Positions 1-9,219 of a DNA stretch of 64,000 nucleotides are shown piece after piece. Origin of the DNA: Neorickettsia sennetsu str. Miyayama (GTDB taxonomy: Bacteria > Pseudomonadota > Alphaproteobacteria > Rickettsiales > Anaplasmataceae); assembly GCF_000013165.1 (NCBI RefSeq), contig NC_007798.1, forward strand, positions 434,001-498,000. Direction: 5' to 3'. A model generated the notes under the pieces. That model searched no databases and was not told where the DNA came from. It saw only the letters and a program-made list of their open reading frames with translations. A program made the position numbers and the translations under genes. Position 1 is the first letter of the stretch. Every line of letters begins with the position of its first letter.

Positions 1-840
1 TTTTTCGATTATATCTTGGTATTTTTTCCGCTTGACCTGCGTAGTTACTCTAGCAATGAACTCGCTTTTATTAATCGGAACGCATATATAATCATTTATT
101 CCAAGTTCCGTTATCTCAGTGATTAAACTTTCATCGTCTTCATCATCAACTATAGCCATAATCGGTATGGACCTTGTCTTGAGGTGGCTTTTGATCGCAG
201 AACAAAGTCTAAGCAGATCCTTAGAGAGACTGATATTTACTATCAGGACGTCAAAAGACGCATATTCTGCTTCTTTTTCAGTAAGATAAAGTACGTGCGG
301 AAATGTTGACTTAAGTATTTCCTCTAGCTCTTTGGATTCAGAATACTGTTGATTAACTATTGCAATCACTCCAGATGAGATATCTTCCACATAATTTATA
401 ATTTTACTTTCCGTACCGCTGGTAATTTGAGACTTAGTGCTTATTCTGAGACGTACCTCATCCAGAACAGTTTTGAACCGTAATAGAGACTTTATTCTTA
501 TGAAGAGAGTAAAGTCTTTTGCTGGTTTAACAAGAAAATCATCAGCTCCACTATTTAGACCTTCCACTTTGTTTTCAATATCATTGAGCGCGGTAACAAT
601 AATCACTGGAATATGCATAGTGGCATAGTCACTTTTCAAGCGTCTACACGTTTCAAATCCATCCATTTCCGGCATCATTACATCCAGCAAGATTACATCT
701 GGCTGGTGCTGCTTAGCAAGCTCTATCGCAGCAATCCCCGAAGAAGCAGTAATCACTTGATAGTACTTTGCTGTCAACTTAATCTCTAATATCTTAATAT
801 TGCTCGGAATATCATCCACAACTAGAATTAATGCTGTCAT
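1..840 (-). CDS. pleD: PleD-like response regulator, N-terminal part (cut by window start)
   Basis: The frame is open from an ATG at 838-840 to the window edge, giving 280 residues. The first ~120 residues are a receiver domain: an acidic pair in LVVDD near residues 6-10, the phospho-acceptor Asp in LLDVMMPEMDG, a Thr in IVTALND and the Lys in FLVKPA. A second, degenerate receiver follows, with MAIVDDEDDESL near residues 233-244. Two receivers in tandem are the architecture of PleD, a diguanylate cyclase whose GGDEF domain would lie off the window. The GGDEF domain itself is inferred. It lies 55 nt downstream of tatB on the same strand. A PleC-like kinase at 23644-25203 is the likely partner. 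Confidence 0.85.
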   Translation of the reverse strand, partial: MTALILVVDDIPSNIKILEIKLTAKYYQVITASSGIAAIELAKQHQPDVILLDVMMPEMDGFETCRRLKSDYATMHIPVIIVTALNDIENKVEGLNSGADDFLVKPAKDFTLFIRIKSLLRFKTVLDEVRLRISTKSQITSGTESKIINYVEDISSGVIAIVNQQYSESKELEEILKSTFPHVLYLTEKEAEYASFDVLIVNISLSKDLLRLCSAIKSHLKTRSIPIMAIVDDEDDESLITEITELGINDYICVPINKSEFIARVTTQVKRKKYQDIIEK

Positions 841-895
841 TGTTTTCCAGGCTCATATTTAGGTAACAAAACGATATACACCACTGCACTATTAT

Positions 896-1171
896 TCACT
901 GGCCATTTTCTTCAGTTTTCTTTGCATCTTTCTCTTCTACTTGTACATCTGAGGAAAATTCATAAGCCTCGTATATCTGCTTATCATCTCCAGTAATGAA
1001 TTTAGACTTAATAGGTCGATGGAGGTAATCCAACCACTCCTTTTTTAGCAGTTCAAAGCGCTCATGTAGACTTCTGAGGGTTCCAAAAATTTCTCTTATA
1101 GATGCCTTATCTAGGAAAAAGACTGCTATTCCGAAAATAACAAGGAGCTCAAAAAAACCCACTCCAAACAT
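896..1171 (-). CDS. tatB: Sec-independent translocase subunit TatB (TatA/B family)
   Basis: This 91-residue protein has one N-terminal membrane helix (about residues 5-20) that starts MFGVGFFELL, with the Glu at position 8 that is typical of TatB. An amphipathic helix and a charged, Lys/Glu-rich tail follow. TatB acts with TatA and TatC to export folded proteins across the inner membrane. The usual Gly-Pro hinge after the membrane helix is missing, and LDKAS stands there instead. The gene begins 4 nt after the glutamate dehydrogenase stop, and an AAGGAG Shine-Dalgarno sequence sits in the last codons of that gene, so the two are probably co-transcribed. It could be a TatA paralogue; the Glu favours TatB. 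Confidence 0.72.
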   Translation of the reverse strand: MFGVGFFELLVIFGIAVFFLDKASIREIFGTLRSLHERFELLKKEWLDYLHRPIKSKFITGDDKQIYEAYEFSSDVQVEEKDAKKTEENGQ

Positions 1172-1175
1172 AATG

Positions 1176-4100
1176 CTAATACTCCTTCAACAGCATTGAG
1201 CGTAAACGCTTTACAAGCACCATGAACTTATTCATGTCAAGTTCTCCAGAAGACGCAACATCGTTATAAAACGACTGATAGCGTTCAAGTTTTGCAAAAT
1301 ACTTACTACTCCACTTTTCAATTGCTCCAGTATAATCAATATCCTCGGTGACATACCTTGCAATTTCACGAGTAAACGCAAACTGTTCTTTACAGAGTTC
1401 ATCTAGTAGACAATACACGGACATTCTTTGCCAGTAAGAGCCATTCTCGAATTTTTCACATGCCATTTCCCTTAAAGAGGAAAGAGACAAAGCCGCACCT
1501 ACATTAAAATAAATCCGTCCAACAGTCAAACAATCTACGTTGTGGCCATCATTTTCAAGAATGATCTTACAGGTCTGTGCAATTCCCAAAGCAGCTGAAA
1601 CAAATTCCAAGCTTGCTAATTTAGCGCTCAGTTTAGCTGGCAGGCCAATAGCTTCAAATGAAGAAAGTGAATCTTGATATTTTTTAAGGGAAGCGGTGTC
1701 AAGGATTTCTACTAATTTCATAGTTATTCCTCTAATTTCCTCAGAGAAATCTTCTACAACTGAAACGACGCTTATTGGATTAGGATAATTTCTGAGCAAC
1801 CAGTGCACCGAACGGTTTAAAAACTGCACGAAAATCGAATCAATGCTATAAAAAGAATGGATATCCACTTTCCCTATGAGATTCTCCAGCTCATCAAAAA
1901 TAGGGGAGAGCTCATATATTTCCATAACCGCAACGAGCACGCAGATTACCTCTTTAGACGAGAAACCAGTGTTTTGTACTGCATTTTGCACAAACGTACA
2001 TCCAAATCTGTTGACAATGTCATTAGCAAGCTTAGTTGCAACGATCTCACGTCTAAGTGGATGATTTAAGATCTCATCCATGAATCTTTCCCGTATCAGA
2101 GTTGGAAAATAATTTATAAGGTAGCGGTTCAAAATTTCCTCATCCGGTAGATTAGAAGTTATGATTTTTTCATAAATGTACATCTTGCTGTAAGCTGCCA
2201 AAACAGCCAGTTGAGGTCGCTCAAAACTTCTACCTTCTGCGAAAAGGCGCTTTATTTCCTCATCAGAGGGTAAAAACTCTACCTTCCTGTCTAAAAGACC
2301 CACTTTAACTAGCTTGTTCAGTAAACTTTGGTACTGCTCAAGTTGTCTACCGGCTCTCATTGTCTCCATAGACATCATAAGGGACTGAACCATGTTTATA
2401 TTCAAAAGTATCAATTTGACTACTTCTGGTTCTATTGCTGCCAGTAGAGTATCCCGTTCTCCGAGTGTAATCTTTCCTGATCTTACAGCGCTGGACAGAG
2501 CAATTTTGATATTAACCTCCATATCGGAACACGATACACCAGCACAGTTATCTATAAAGTCGGTATTTATGACACCGCCCTTCGCGGCATATTCTATTCT
2601 ACCGAGCTGAGTGCAACCTAGGTTTCCACCTTCAATAAAGATCGACGCTCTAATATTTTTCCCATTGACCCTTAAATTGTCGTTGGACTTATCTCCAACT
2701 ACATCATTACTTTCCTGAGAAGATTTAACATATGTTCCTATTCCACCATTCCAAATAACATCCACATCTGCTTGAAGAATATATCTGATCAACTCATCAG
2801 GAGTAAGGATATCCTCGCATATCTTGAAGAGCTCTTTCATTTCGCTACTGATCCGTATGGATTTTTCACTACGTAAAAAAACACCCCCACCATTGGAAAT
2901 AAGAGAAGGATTATAATCTCTCCAAGTTGATCCGGGCATATTGAAAAGCCGTTTTCTTTCCTCAAATGACTCTTTTAGATTAACTGGATTTGGATCTACA
3001 AAAATGTGCACATGGTTAAATGCAGCAATGAGCTTTAGTTCATCTGAGAGTAGCATCCCGTTTCCAAATACGTCACCAGACATATCGCCTATACCAACAA
3101 CTGTGAATCCCTTTTTCTTCAACTCACCAAACTTCTCCCAAAAAGCCATCTCAAGAGAGATCCATGCGCCAAGAGCAGTAATTCCCAATTTTTTGTGATC
3201 ATATCCATGTGAACCACCCGACGCAAACGCATCACCGAGCCAAAAACTATACTCTGAGGAAACTTCGTTTGCGTAATTTGAAAAATTGGCTGTCCCCTTA
3301 TCTGCAGCAACCACAAGATAGCAGTCATCCCCATCGTAAGCGACAATATCTTTTACTTTTTGACACTTTCCATCAACGATATTGTCTGTAAGATCAAGTA
3401 GACCCCTCAAAAAATCCTGATAACAGCGAATTGCCGTCTCAGCCATAAGCTTCCTATCTTCTATGCTTTCCTTGATAATGAAGCCGCCCTTTGAACCAAC
3501 CGGTATAATAGCAGTGTTTTTTGCCATCTGGGCCTTCATAAGCCCGAGAATCTCAACACGAAAATCTTGAATTCTATCAGACCATCTGATGCCACCACGT
3601 GCAACCTTCCCACCTCTCAGGTGTATTGCTTCAAATTGACTATGGTAAACAAAAACCTCTACAAAAGGTTTAGGAAGAGGCATGTCAGCAACTTCCTTAG
3701 AGGAGACCTTAATTGAAATATACTCCTTGTTCATGTAATAATTTGTCCGCAATATCGCGAAACAGAGCCCTGCAAGGCCTCTAATGATATTGTCATAAAT
3801 AAGGTTGCTCACAGACGATAAAAGCTCCTCAAGCTTTGCCTTCAGTATCTCAGTTTTTTCACTTCTTACAGTGTCGTCTACTTCCTGTGAAAAACGCACA
3901 TGAAACATCTGGACAATCAATACTGCAGCTTCCGGAACATGTGACAGCGCGGCCTGTATATACGCAGGATTATACTTAAAAGATACCTGCTTCAAGTATC
4001 CAGCAAAGGCGCGTAATAAAACAACTTCACGCCAAGATAAACCCGCCAAAACTATCAAAGCATTGTAAGCATCATTTTCTAGCTGCTTATTAAGAATCCT

Positions 4101-5936
4101 CAGGAGCGAATCCTCAAACTTGTTTTTTATTTGAGAAAGAGGAAAAAGCATCTCTTCTCCACTTTTAAGGAGAAAATGGTGTATCATCACCGTAGGTGCG
4201 CATTTGATCTTGTAGCAATTGTGCTCTACCACTTCCATTGCCATATTTTCTATAACTAATATCAGCTGGTAGAGTTCTAATTTCCCTTCAAGAAAATATA
4301 TTTTTAAGTAACGCTGTTTTCCTTCTTCGTAGAGTTTGACTTCTATAAGCCTCTTTTGAACAACATTGCGTATTTTTCCAATATCCCCGTAAGCTGAGAT
4401 AATATCAAAAGATTCCTTATAACTTTCTGGAAATTTCCCAACGTACTCCTTATATTTTAGTTTCTCTTCTTTTTTAGCTGTGGAATCTGTTATCAATTGA
4501 CCGAGCTCATCTTCCCAGTCTTTTGCCATGAAGATAAGGTTCCCTTCTATTTCCTCATCCGTACATAAGGAAGTAAAAGAGTCAACATTAAACACAAATT
4601 GCAGCCTAACAAGACCAGACTCTCCGATAACAACATATTCATCCGCAAGAGTACCATTCAGCGTCTGTACAAGGAAATCTCTGATCTTATAGCGCAGTTT
4701 CATACTAAACTGTGCATTTGGAACAAAAACCACACAATAAACAAACATCCCGACTTTGTCCCTTCTAAGAAAAACCTTCAGACTTGGCTTAACAGCTAAA
4801 GAGATCATACCTTTGCAGACTTTGTAGAGCTCCTCACTTGAGGTCTGAAACAGCTCGCCTTTTGACATGCCCTGCATTAGTGCTAGGAGGGACTTATGAT
4901 TATGTCCACCCTTTACAAAACCTGACATTCTTTCAATGTTCTCTATTTTCCTACGCAAGATAGGTATCAGCCTTACATCTCTGTAGTGCGCTAGAGACGT
5001 AAACAAACCAAGAAATCTCTTTTCTCCGATTACTTCTCCAGTTTCTGAGAGACACTTTATTCTCACACAATCGGCATTGACACGCCTATGGACACGAGAA
5101 ACATACCTGGATCTACCAATATGGAGAACGCCTTTATACTCTCTAAACTTATCATCACCACCAAGCTCTTTTTCAAATTTTGAAATACCAAGAGAAAGGG
5201 TAGGCTCTTTTTCAAGCTTTTTACCCACCAGAGTATACTCGTCGTAGCCTAAGAAGATGAAATTATCGTCATTCAACCATTTAAGGAACACAGTAACTTC
5301 ATCACTAAGTGAACAGCTTGGATTTTTCTGCTTAGCAGGATCAGAAGAATCAATTCTTTGAATCTCATTTTCCAAAACAGTAAGCATTTTTTTCCAGTCA
5401 GCAACCACAATTGCAACAAGCCTACTTACATCTTTGAGCCTTTTCTGTAGCTCGGAGATCTTTTCAGGCACTGCAGAACTGATAAGAAAGTAAATGAAAG
5501 ACTCATTCTTACAGCTGCTAGGACTTTCGTTCTTGTATATTTTTGTCAATTTTCCGTCTTGGTTTCTTTCGACTGATAAAACAACGTTCAATCGTCTATA
5601 TATGGTAAAACCATTCGCCTTAATTTCTTCGGTAAAAGAGTCGACTAAAAACGGACTATCAGGATTTAAGATTAATATTGCTACCCGCTCCTTATGCAAA
5701 ATACCACATACTTTCGGCAAAGTAATGATCCCTATTTTCCTTTGATCCTCTGAACGCTCCTTTAAAAAATCATAAGCTTCATTTGCAATCTCAGAAAATA
5801 GTTCTACTTCCCTGTATTTTTCCGTCGGTAGCGTCGCATAAAACTGTTCCACAAATGATACAAAACTTTCGGACGCCCCATCCTCAAAACACGAGGCTAT
5901 AGCTGCGACAAATTGTGGATATGTGTTTTTTTGCAT
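1176..5936 (-). CDS. NAD-specific glutamate dehydrogenase, large (about 180 kDa) type
   Basis: The protein has 1586 residues, the usual length of the long bacterial NAD-GDH class that deaminates glutamate to 2-oxoglutarate with NAD. The catalytic core is clear: GGKVARGGIRWSDR near residue 780, then PVGSKGGF with the substrate Lys, and the nucleotide-binding stretch GIGDMSGDVFGNGML near residue 950. The long N-terminal half carries the ACT-like regulatory region of this family, and the C-terminal few hundred residues are the family-specific tail. The start is ATG at 5936. In Anaplasmataceae, amino acids such as glutamate and glutamine are the main carbon and energy source, so this enzyme probably feeds the TCA cycle together with sucB and sdhB elsewhere in the window. 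tatB follows within 4 nt. Confidence 0.95.
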   Translation of the reverse strand: MQKNTYPQFVAAIASCFEDGASESFVSFVEQFYATLPTEKYREVELFSEIANEAYDFLKERSEDQRKIGIITLPKVCGILHKERVAILILNPDSPFLVDSFTEEIKANGFTIYRRLNVVLSVERNQDGKLTKIYKNESPSSCKNESFIYFLISSAVPEKISELQKRLKDVSRLVAIVVADWKKMLTVLENEIQRIDSSDPAKQKNPSCSLSDEVTVFLKWLNDDNFIFLGYDEYTLVGKKLEKEPTLSLGISKFEKELGGDDKFREYKGVLHIGRSRYVSRVHRRVNADCVRIKCLSETGEVIGEKRFLGLFTSLAHYRDVRLIPILRRKIENIERMSGFVKGGHNHKSLLALMQGMSKGELFQTSSEELYKVCKGMISLAVKPSLKVFLRRDKVGMFVYCVVFVPNAQFSMKLRYKIRDFLVQTLNGTLADEYVVIGESGLVRLQFVFNVDSFTSLCTDEEIEGNLIFMAKDWEDELGQLITDSTAKKEEKLKYKEYVGKFPESYKESFDIISAYGDIGKIRNVVQKRLIEVKLYEEGKQRYLKIYFLEGKLELYQLILVIENMAMEVVEHNCYKIKCAPTVMIHHFLLKSGEEMLFPLSQIKNKFEDSLLRILNKQLENDAYNALIVLAGLSWREVVLLRAFAGYLKQVSFKYNPAYIQAALSHVPEAAVLIVQMFHVRFSQEVDDTVRSEKTEILKAKLEELLSSVSNLIYDNIIRGLAGLCFAILRTNYYMNKEYISIKVSSKEVADMPLPKPFVEVFVYHSQFEAIHLRGGKVARGGIRWSDRIQDFRVEILGLMKAQMAKNTAIIPVGSKGGFIIKESIEDRKLMAETAIRCYQDFLRGLLDLTDNIVDGKCQKVKDIVAYDGDDCYLVVAADKGTANFSNYANEVSSEYSFWLGDAFASGGSHGYDHKKLGITALGAWISLEMAFWEKFGELKKKGFTVVGIGDMSGDVFGNGMLLSDELKLIAAFNHVHIFVDPNPVNLKESFEERKRLFNMPGSTWRDYNPSLISNGGGVFLRSEKSIRISSEMKELFKICEDILTPDELIRYILQADVDVIWNGGIGTYVKSSQESNDVVGDKSNDNLRVNGKNIRASIFIEGGNLGCTQLGRIEYAAKGGVINTDFIDNCAGVSCSDMEVNIKIALSSAVRSGKITLGERDTLLAAIEPEVVKLILLNINMVQSLMMSMETMRAGRQLEQYQSLLNKLVKVGLLDRKVEFLPSDEEIKRLFAEGRSFERPQLAVLAAYSKMYIYEKIITSNLPDEEILNRYLINYFPTLIRERFMDEILNHPLRREIVATKLANDIVNRFGCTFVQNAVQNTGFSSKEVICVLVAVMEIYELSPIFDELENLIGKVDIHSFYSIDSIFVQFLNRSVHWLLRNYPNPISVVSVVEDFSEEIRGITMKLVEILDTASLKKYQDSLSSFEAIGLPAKLSAKLASLEFVSAALGIAQTCKIILENDGHNVDCLTVGRIYFNVGAALSLSSLREMACEKFENGSYWQRMSVYCLLDELCKEQFAFTREIARYVTEDIDYTGAIEKWSSKYFAKLERYQSFYNDVASSGELDMNKFMVLVKRLRSMLLKEY

Positions 5937-6164
5937 GTTACTCTGATGGCTGCAAACCGGACTACGTCATTGTAACACAACTTTTGTTTATTTTTGGTTG
6001 TAAAAACAAAGCCCATGTTTTTTTCTTTATGGTAAAATAAAAAGATCACCCGTAACACGGAATATACTGCACTACAAATGAAGGTCATCCATCATGGAGA
6101 TTGCCTTTTCTTGCAAAGCAATGTTAGAATTCACGAAGTTCTTTCTGAGGCAAATCTCTAATTT

Positions 6165-6440
6165 ATGCGGGATCACATTCTTCTTAGGAGCGCAGCTCTT
6201 GCTGGAATTGTTCTTTCAGAAGACGATTTAAGGGAATTCTCACCACAAATAGAAAGTCTCCTTGATTGGGAAAAGGGGATTTCAAAAATGGCAAAGCAGA
6301 GAAAGTATGATCCTAAAACAAGAACAACAAAAGAGAAGCTTTTTACATTCAGCTTTGAAGAAGGGTCTCACTGCGATGAAATACAGTCGCATGTCAAGAC
6401 TGAGTATGGGTATTTCGTTGTCCCGAAAGTAATTGGTTAA
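6165..6440 (+). CDS. gatC: Asp/Glu-tRNA amidotransferase subunit C
   Basis: At 91 residues this is the usual GatC size. It ends in YFVVPKVIG, the strongly conserved GatC tail, and its first half has the helical pattern of the family (LAGIVLSEDDLREFSPQIES). GatC holds GatA and GatB together in the complex that amidates Glu-tRNA(Gln) and Asp-tRNA(Asn). An upstream in-frame ATG at 6078 is cut off by a stop, so the ATG at 6165 is the only reasonable start. gatA and gatB are not in the window. The gene is convergent with the PAS protein that ends at 6519. Confidence 0.85.
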   Translation: MRDHILLRSAALAGIVLSEDDLREFSPQIESLLDWEKGISKMAKQRKYDPKTRTTKEKLFTFSFEEGSHCDEIQSHVKTEYGYFVVPKVIG

Positions 6441-6518
6441 TCTCTTTTAGTTTCGTGGTTTATACAAAGTCGGGTTCGCTTTTTCTTACTCGTCCTCGGC
6501 TCTCTACCGTCTAGCTGA

Positions 6519-7445
6519 CTATCTGAATATGAGGATGGTCTCTTTCATGTACGGTATGACCTCCACACTGACTGCGTGCTCATCTAGGTCCATCCTTATT
6601 GTTTTTGGAGTGACTACGTGCTTAAGCTCGATCCTTCGTCTATTAATCGCTTTATCCAGCCCCTTTTCTTTTAGATACGCCCTGGAACACGCTATCTTAT
6701 GCATATTATGATCAAGGATTACGATCTTGTCCGACGTATTCTTCAATATAATATCTATCCTCTTATTATAAAGCTCGGCGATAGCGCTATTTTTTCTAAG
6801 ACTTGCATTATCCTGTCCAAATAATGCAACTACGTCACCATCAATTCTAGCATCAACGAGCAGAGATTTAGTATCTCTTTCAACTTCAAAAACACAACTT
6901 TTACCCGGTAAACTAATGAACTCCTTCCAGTTCGAATATTCTTCGTTGTAAACTTCATGAGCCGCGTTCTTTCCGTACAATAAAAACGGCGAATCATCAA
7001 GGATCTGCTGTGTAAATCCCAACTTCTTCCTGAGATATGTGTTTTCTTTTTCTAACTTACTAACGCCTTGCGAACTCACAGAAAGATCTAGGAATAATAT
7101 TGCACTCTTACTACTTTCTACTTTACAGAGAACAGCAATCATGGAGATCTCCCCAGTTTTACTTTTCAAAAAAAATTTTCCATGTTCCAAATGCTCTCCA
7201 AGTGCCTTTTGAAGAGCATCACCGTTTGTAAAATTTTGTAGAAATTCTGCCAGCGAATAATATTGCTGTTTATCTAGCTCAAGCTTGAAAATCTCTGTAT
7301 CAGATGCAGAGTCGCGGATATAAAAATTGTCACAACTTTTAACTAAACAATCAATAAAAAAGTCTTTGCTTTTCGCATGACGCCTGATCTTGCTGCTTTG
7401 AAAGAGTACAATCAACAAAATGTACAGTGTTATTAATTCAAACAT
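6519..7445 (-). CDS. DivL-like membrane-anchored PAS protein lacking a kinase domain
   Basis: The 308-residue protein starts with one membrane helix (about residues 2-16). Two or three PAS-like segments follow: one near residues 28-120, one after a short coiled coil that begins ILDDSPFLLYGKNAAHEVYN (about 165-215), and one near 230-305 with NTSDKIVILDHNMHKIACS. The order and the phrase before the second PAS resemble alphaproteobacterial DivL-type sensors, but translation stops where the DHp and ATPase domains should begin and gatC lies only 78 nt further on. The start overlaps the gltX stop by one base (TAATG), which implies translational coupling. Family assignment is by pattern recognition only. 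It may be a scaffold or ligand sensor in the CckA/PleC network, or simply a decayed kinase. Confidence 0.6.
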   Translation of the reverse strand: MFELITLYILLIVLFQSSKIRRHAKSKDFFIDCLVKSCDNFYIRDSASDTEIFKLELDKQQYYSLAEFLQNFTNGDALQKALGEHLEHGKFFLKSKTGEISMIAVLCKVESSKSAILFLDLSVSSQGVSKLEKENTYLRKKLGFTQQILDDSPFLLYGKNAAHEVYNEEYSNWKEFISLPGKSCVFEVERDTKSLLVDARIDGDVVALFGQDNASLRKNSAIAELYNKRIDIILKNTSDKIVILDHNMHKIACSRAYLKEKGLDKAINRRRIELKHVVTPKTIRMDLDEHAVSVEVIPYMKETILIFR

Positions 7446-8746
7446 TAACTAAGTGAATCATTCAATCTGATTAATATTCTCTCTCTACTTATGAACGGAA
7501 GAATGGCTGCCATTTCTGGACCACCTACTTTCCCAGTTAACGCAAGTCTCAGATTGATATGAACCTCTCTCTTATCATATCTATAGTTTTCCACAATTAG
7601 CTCAACCCACCGCCTATATGTCTCTCTAGAGACTTCTTCCTGAGGAAGTACTGATATAGCGTCTCTAACAAGTTGTGCATTGCATCCAATACCAGGGTAA
7701 AGCTTAGCCTCAGTAGTACATATTTCCCACCAGTAATTTACTTCAGGAATACTTTTTACATTGTTTTTAACAGCATCCCAGAAAGTCTTCGACACACCAC
7801 CCAAACGTCTTGCAAGATCCTCATAGTTAGAAAGACGTAAAAAATCAGCGTTAAGGCTATAAATTTCATCTTCCAAAACAGTCACTGACGAAGATGAAGA
7901 ATAATTTTCTAGATTAAAATTGCTATAATCCTTATAATTCTTGAAAGTACTTCGAGACTTACTGCCCAAATTTAACAAGTACAGACATATCACTTCGGGT
8001 TCTATGTAGTTTTCCCTAAAAGTTTGTATTTCGTTACCGCCAGCTCTTTTAGACATCTTTCCAGTTTGCAGTTTAAGTAGTGGCATATGAGCAAACTTTG
8101 GAATTTCAGTGCACCCCAGTGCTTCAAACATCTGTATCTGCACAGCAGTATTAGAGATATGGTCCTCACCACGGATAATAGTACTAATTCTGCACTCAAT
8201 ATCATCAACAACTGAAGGTAACATATACGTATAAGTGCCGTTTTCTCTTATGACAATCGGATCACTCGTGCTATGCAAATCTATTACTATTTTTCCTCGA
8301 AGTTTATCTTCCCATATAACCACTCGATCAGGGTCTAGTTCAAAACGATAGTATGGGAGTCGAGTTGAATGTTGAGGTCTATTTTTTCTTCTGTATACAG
8401 GTGGAAGAGCACGAGCCAAAAGCGATCTACGCTCTATTTCGAGCTCTTCAGGCGTCTCATAACAAGGATAAATCCTGCCACTTTCTTTGAGCTTAACTAC
8501 TGCATTTGCATAAAGCTCACATCGCTCAGACTGTTTTATACAAAGATCTTCCTTTATCCCAAGCCATGATAGGTCTGTAAAAATCTTGTTCACGTACTCA
8601 CTTTTGATTCTTGTGACATCCGTATCATCGATTCTTAAAATAAATTCACCTCCAGAAGATCGAGCTGCAAAGTATGCAATTAGCGCTGTTCTTGCATTTC
8701 CTAAGTGAATAAGCCCAGTCGGACTTGGTGCAAAACGAGTAATCAT
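7445..8746 (-). CDS. gltX: Glutamyl-tRNA synthetase (class I, GltX family)
   Basis: The 433-residue protein opens with RFAPSPTGLIHLGNARTAL, which holds the HIGH-type motif as HLGN. The KMSKR loop lies near residue 230, followed by the GluRS-like C-terminal helical domain. It charges tRNA-Glu and, where GatCAB is present, possibly tRNA-Gln; gatC lies next door on the other strand. Alphaproteobacteria often carry two GltX paralogues of differing tRNA specificity, so this may be one of a pair. The ATG overlaps the mrpE stop as ATGA, and its own stop overlaps the start of the PAS gene. The chain nrdB-mrpE-gltX-PAS is therefore read as one tightly coupled operon. Confidence 0.95.
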   Translation of the reverse strand: MITRFAPSPTGLIHLGNARTALIAYFAARSSGGEFILRIDDTDVTRIKSEYVNKIFTDLSWLGIKEDLCIKQSERCELYANAVVKLKESGRIYPCYETPEELEIERRSLLARALPPVYRRKNRPQHSTRLPYYRFELDPDRVVIWEDKLRGKIVIDLHSTSDPIVIRENGTYTYMLPSVVDDIECRISTIIRGEDHISNTAVQIQMFEALGCTEIPKFAHMPLLKLQTGKMSKRAGGNEIQTFRENYIEPEVICLYLLNLGSKSRSTFKNYKDYSNFNLENYSSSSSVTVLEDEIYSLNADFLRLSNYEDLARRLGGVSKTFWDAVKNNVKSIPEVNYWWEICTTEAKLYPGIGCNAQLVRDAISVLPQEEVSRETYRRWVELIVENYRYDKREVHINLRLALTGKVGGPEMAAILPFISRERILIRLNDSLS

Positions 8747-9219
8747 CTGAGAAGAGAATTGGAAATATGGTGCTTCACCTCAAATATCCCAGGACTAAAG
8801 TCTTCACTGAAAGAATGAAAGCAAATACGCTGATTATCCATCATAACCGTCACCGTACCAGGAGTAAGAGTAACAGAAAGCCCAAGAATAACGTTGATGA
8901 CATCATTCTTGAATAACTCCCCCTCAACAATGAGTTGTCTATTACAATTAAGATTTGGTATACGCCTAGAGTATACAAGTTTCAAAAGTGAGAAGGATGA
9001 CAAAAGAATCTGTATTACGAGCCACAGCACGTATTTTAAGAAGCGAAAAGAAAAAACAACAGAGAAATCAAGTGAAGATCGCAAAAAAAACAAGTACGAA
9101 AAGTAAGAAAGCGCTGTAGCACCCAATCCAAGAACAAAAAGGAACATCGACTTTTGCCCTGAAATAATCAGCCAAAACGCAATCAGAGAAAATATCGGTA
9201 ATATGTAACCTTTACGCAT
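8743..9219 (-). CDS. mnhE: Na+/H+ antiporter subunit E (MrpE/MnhE family)
   Basis: From the ATG at 9219 the protein has 158 residues. It has hydrophobic segments near the N terminus (YILPIFSLIAFWLIISG, then FLFVLGLGATALSYFSYLF) and the family signature VILGLSVTLTPGTVTV near residue 110. MrpE is a small subunit of the multi-subunit Mrp/Mnh cation-proton antiporter. A longer frame is open to 9291, but the ATG at 9219 fits the family N terminus and overlaps nrdB by only 8 nt. Its stop overlaps the gltX start by 4 nt. The usual mnhA-G cluster is absent here; MrpD-like proteins occur at 36369-37850 and 54998-56425. Confidence 0.8.
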   Translation of the reverse strand: MRKGYILPIFSLIAFWLIISGQKSMFLFVLGLGATALSYFSYLFFLRSSLDFSVVFSFRFLKYVLWLVIQILLSSFSLLKLVYSRRIPNLNCNRQLIVEGELFKNDVINVILGLSVTLTPGTVTVMMDNQRICFHSFSEDFSPGIFEVKHHISNSLLR

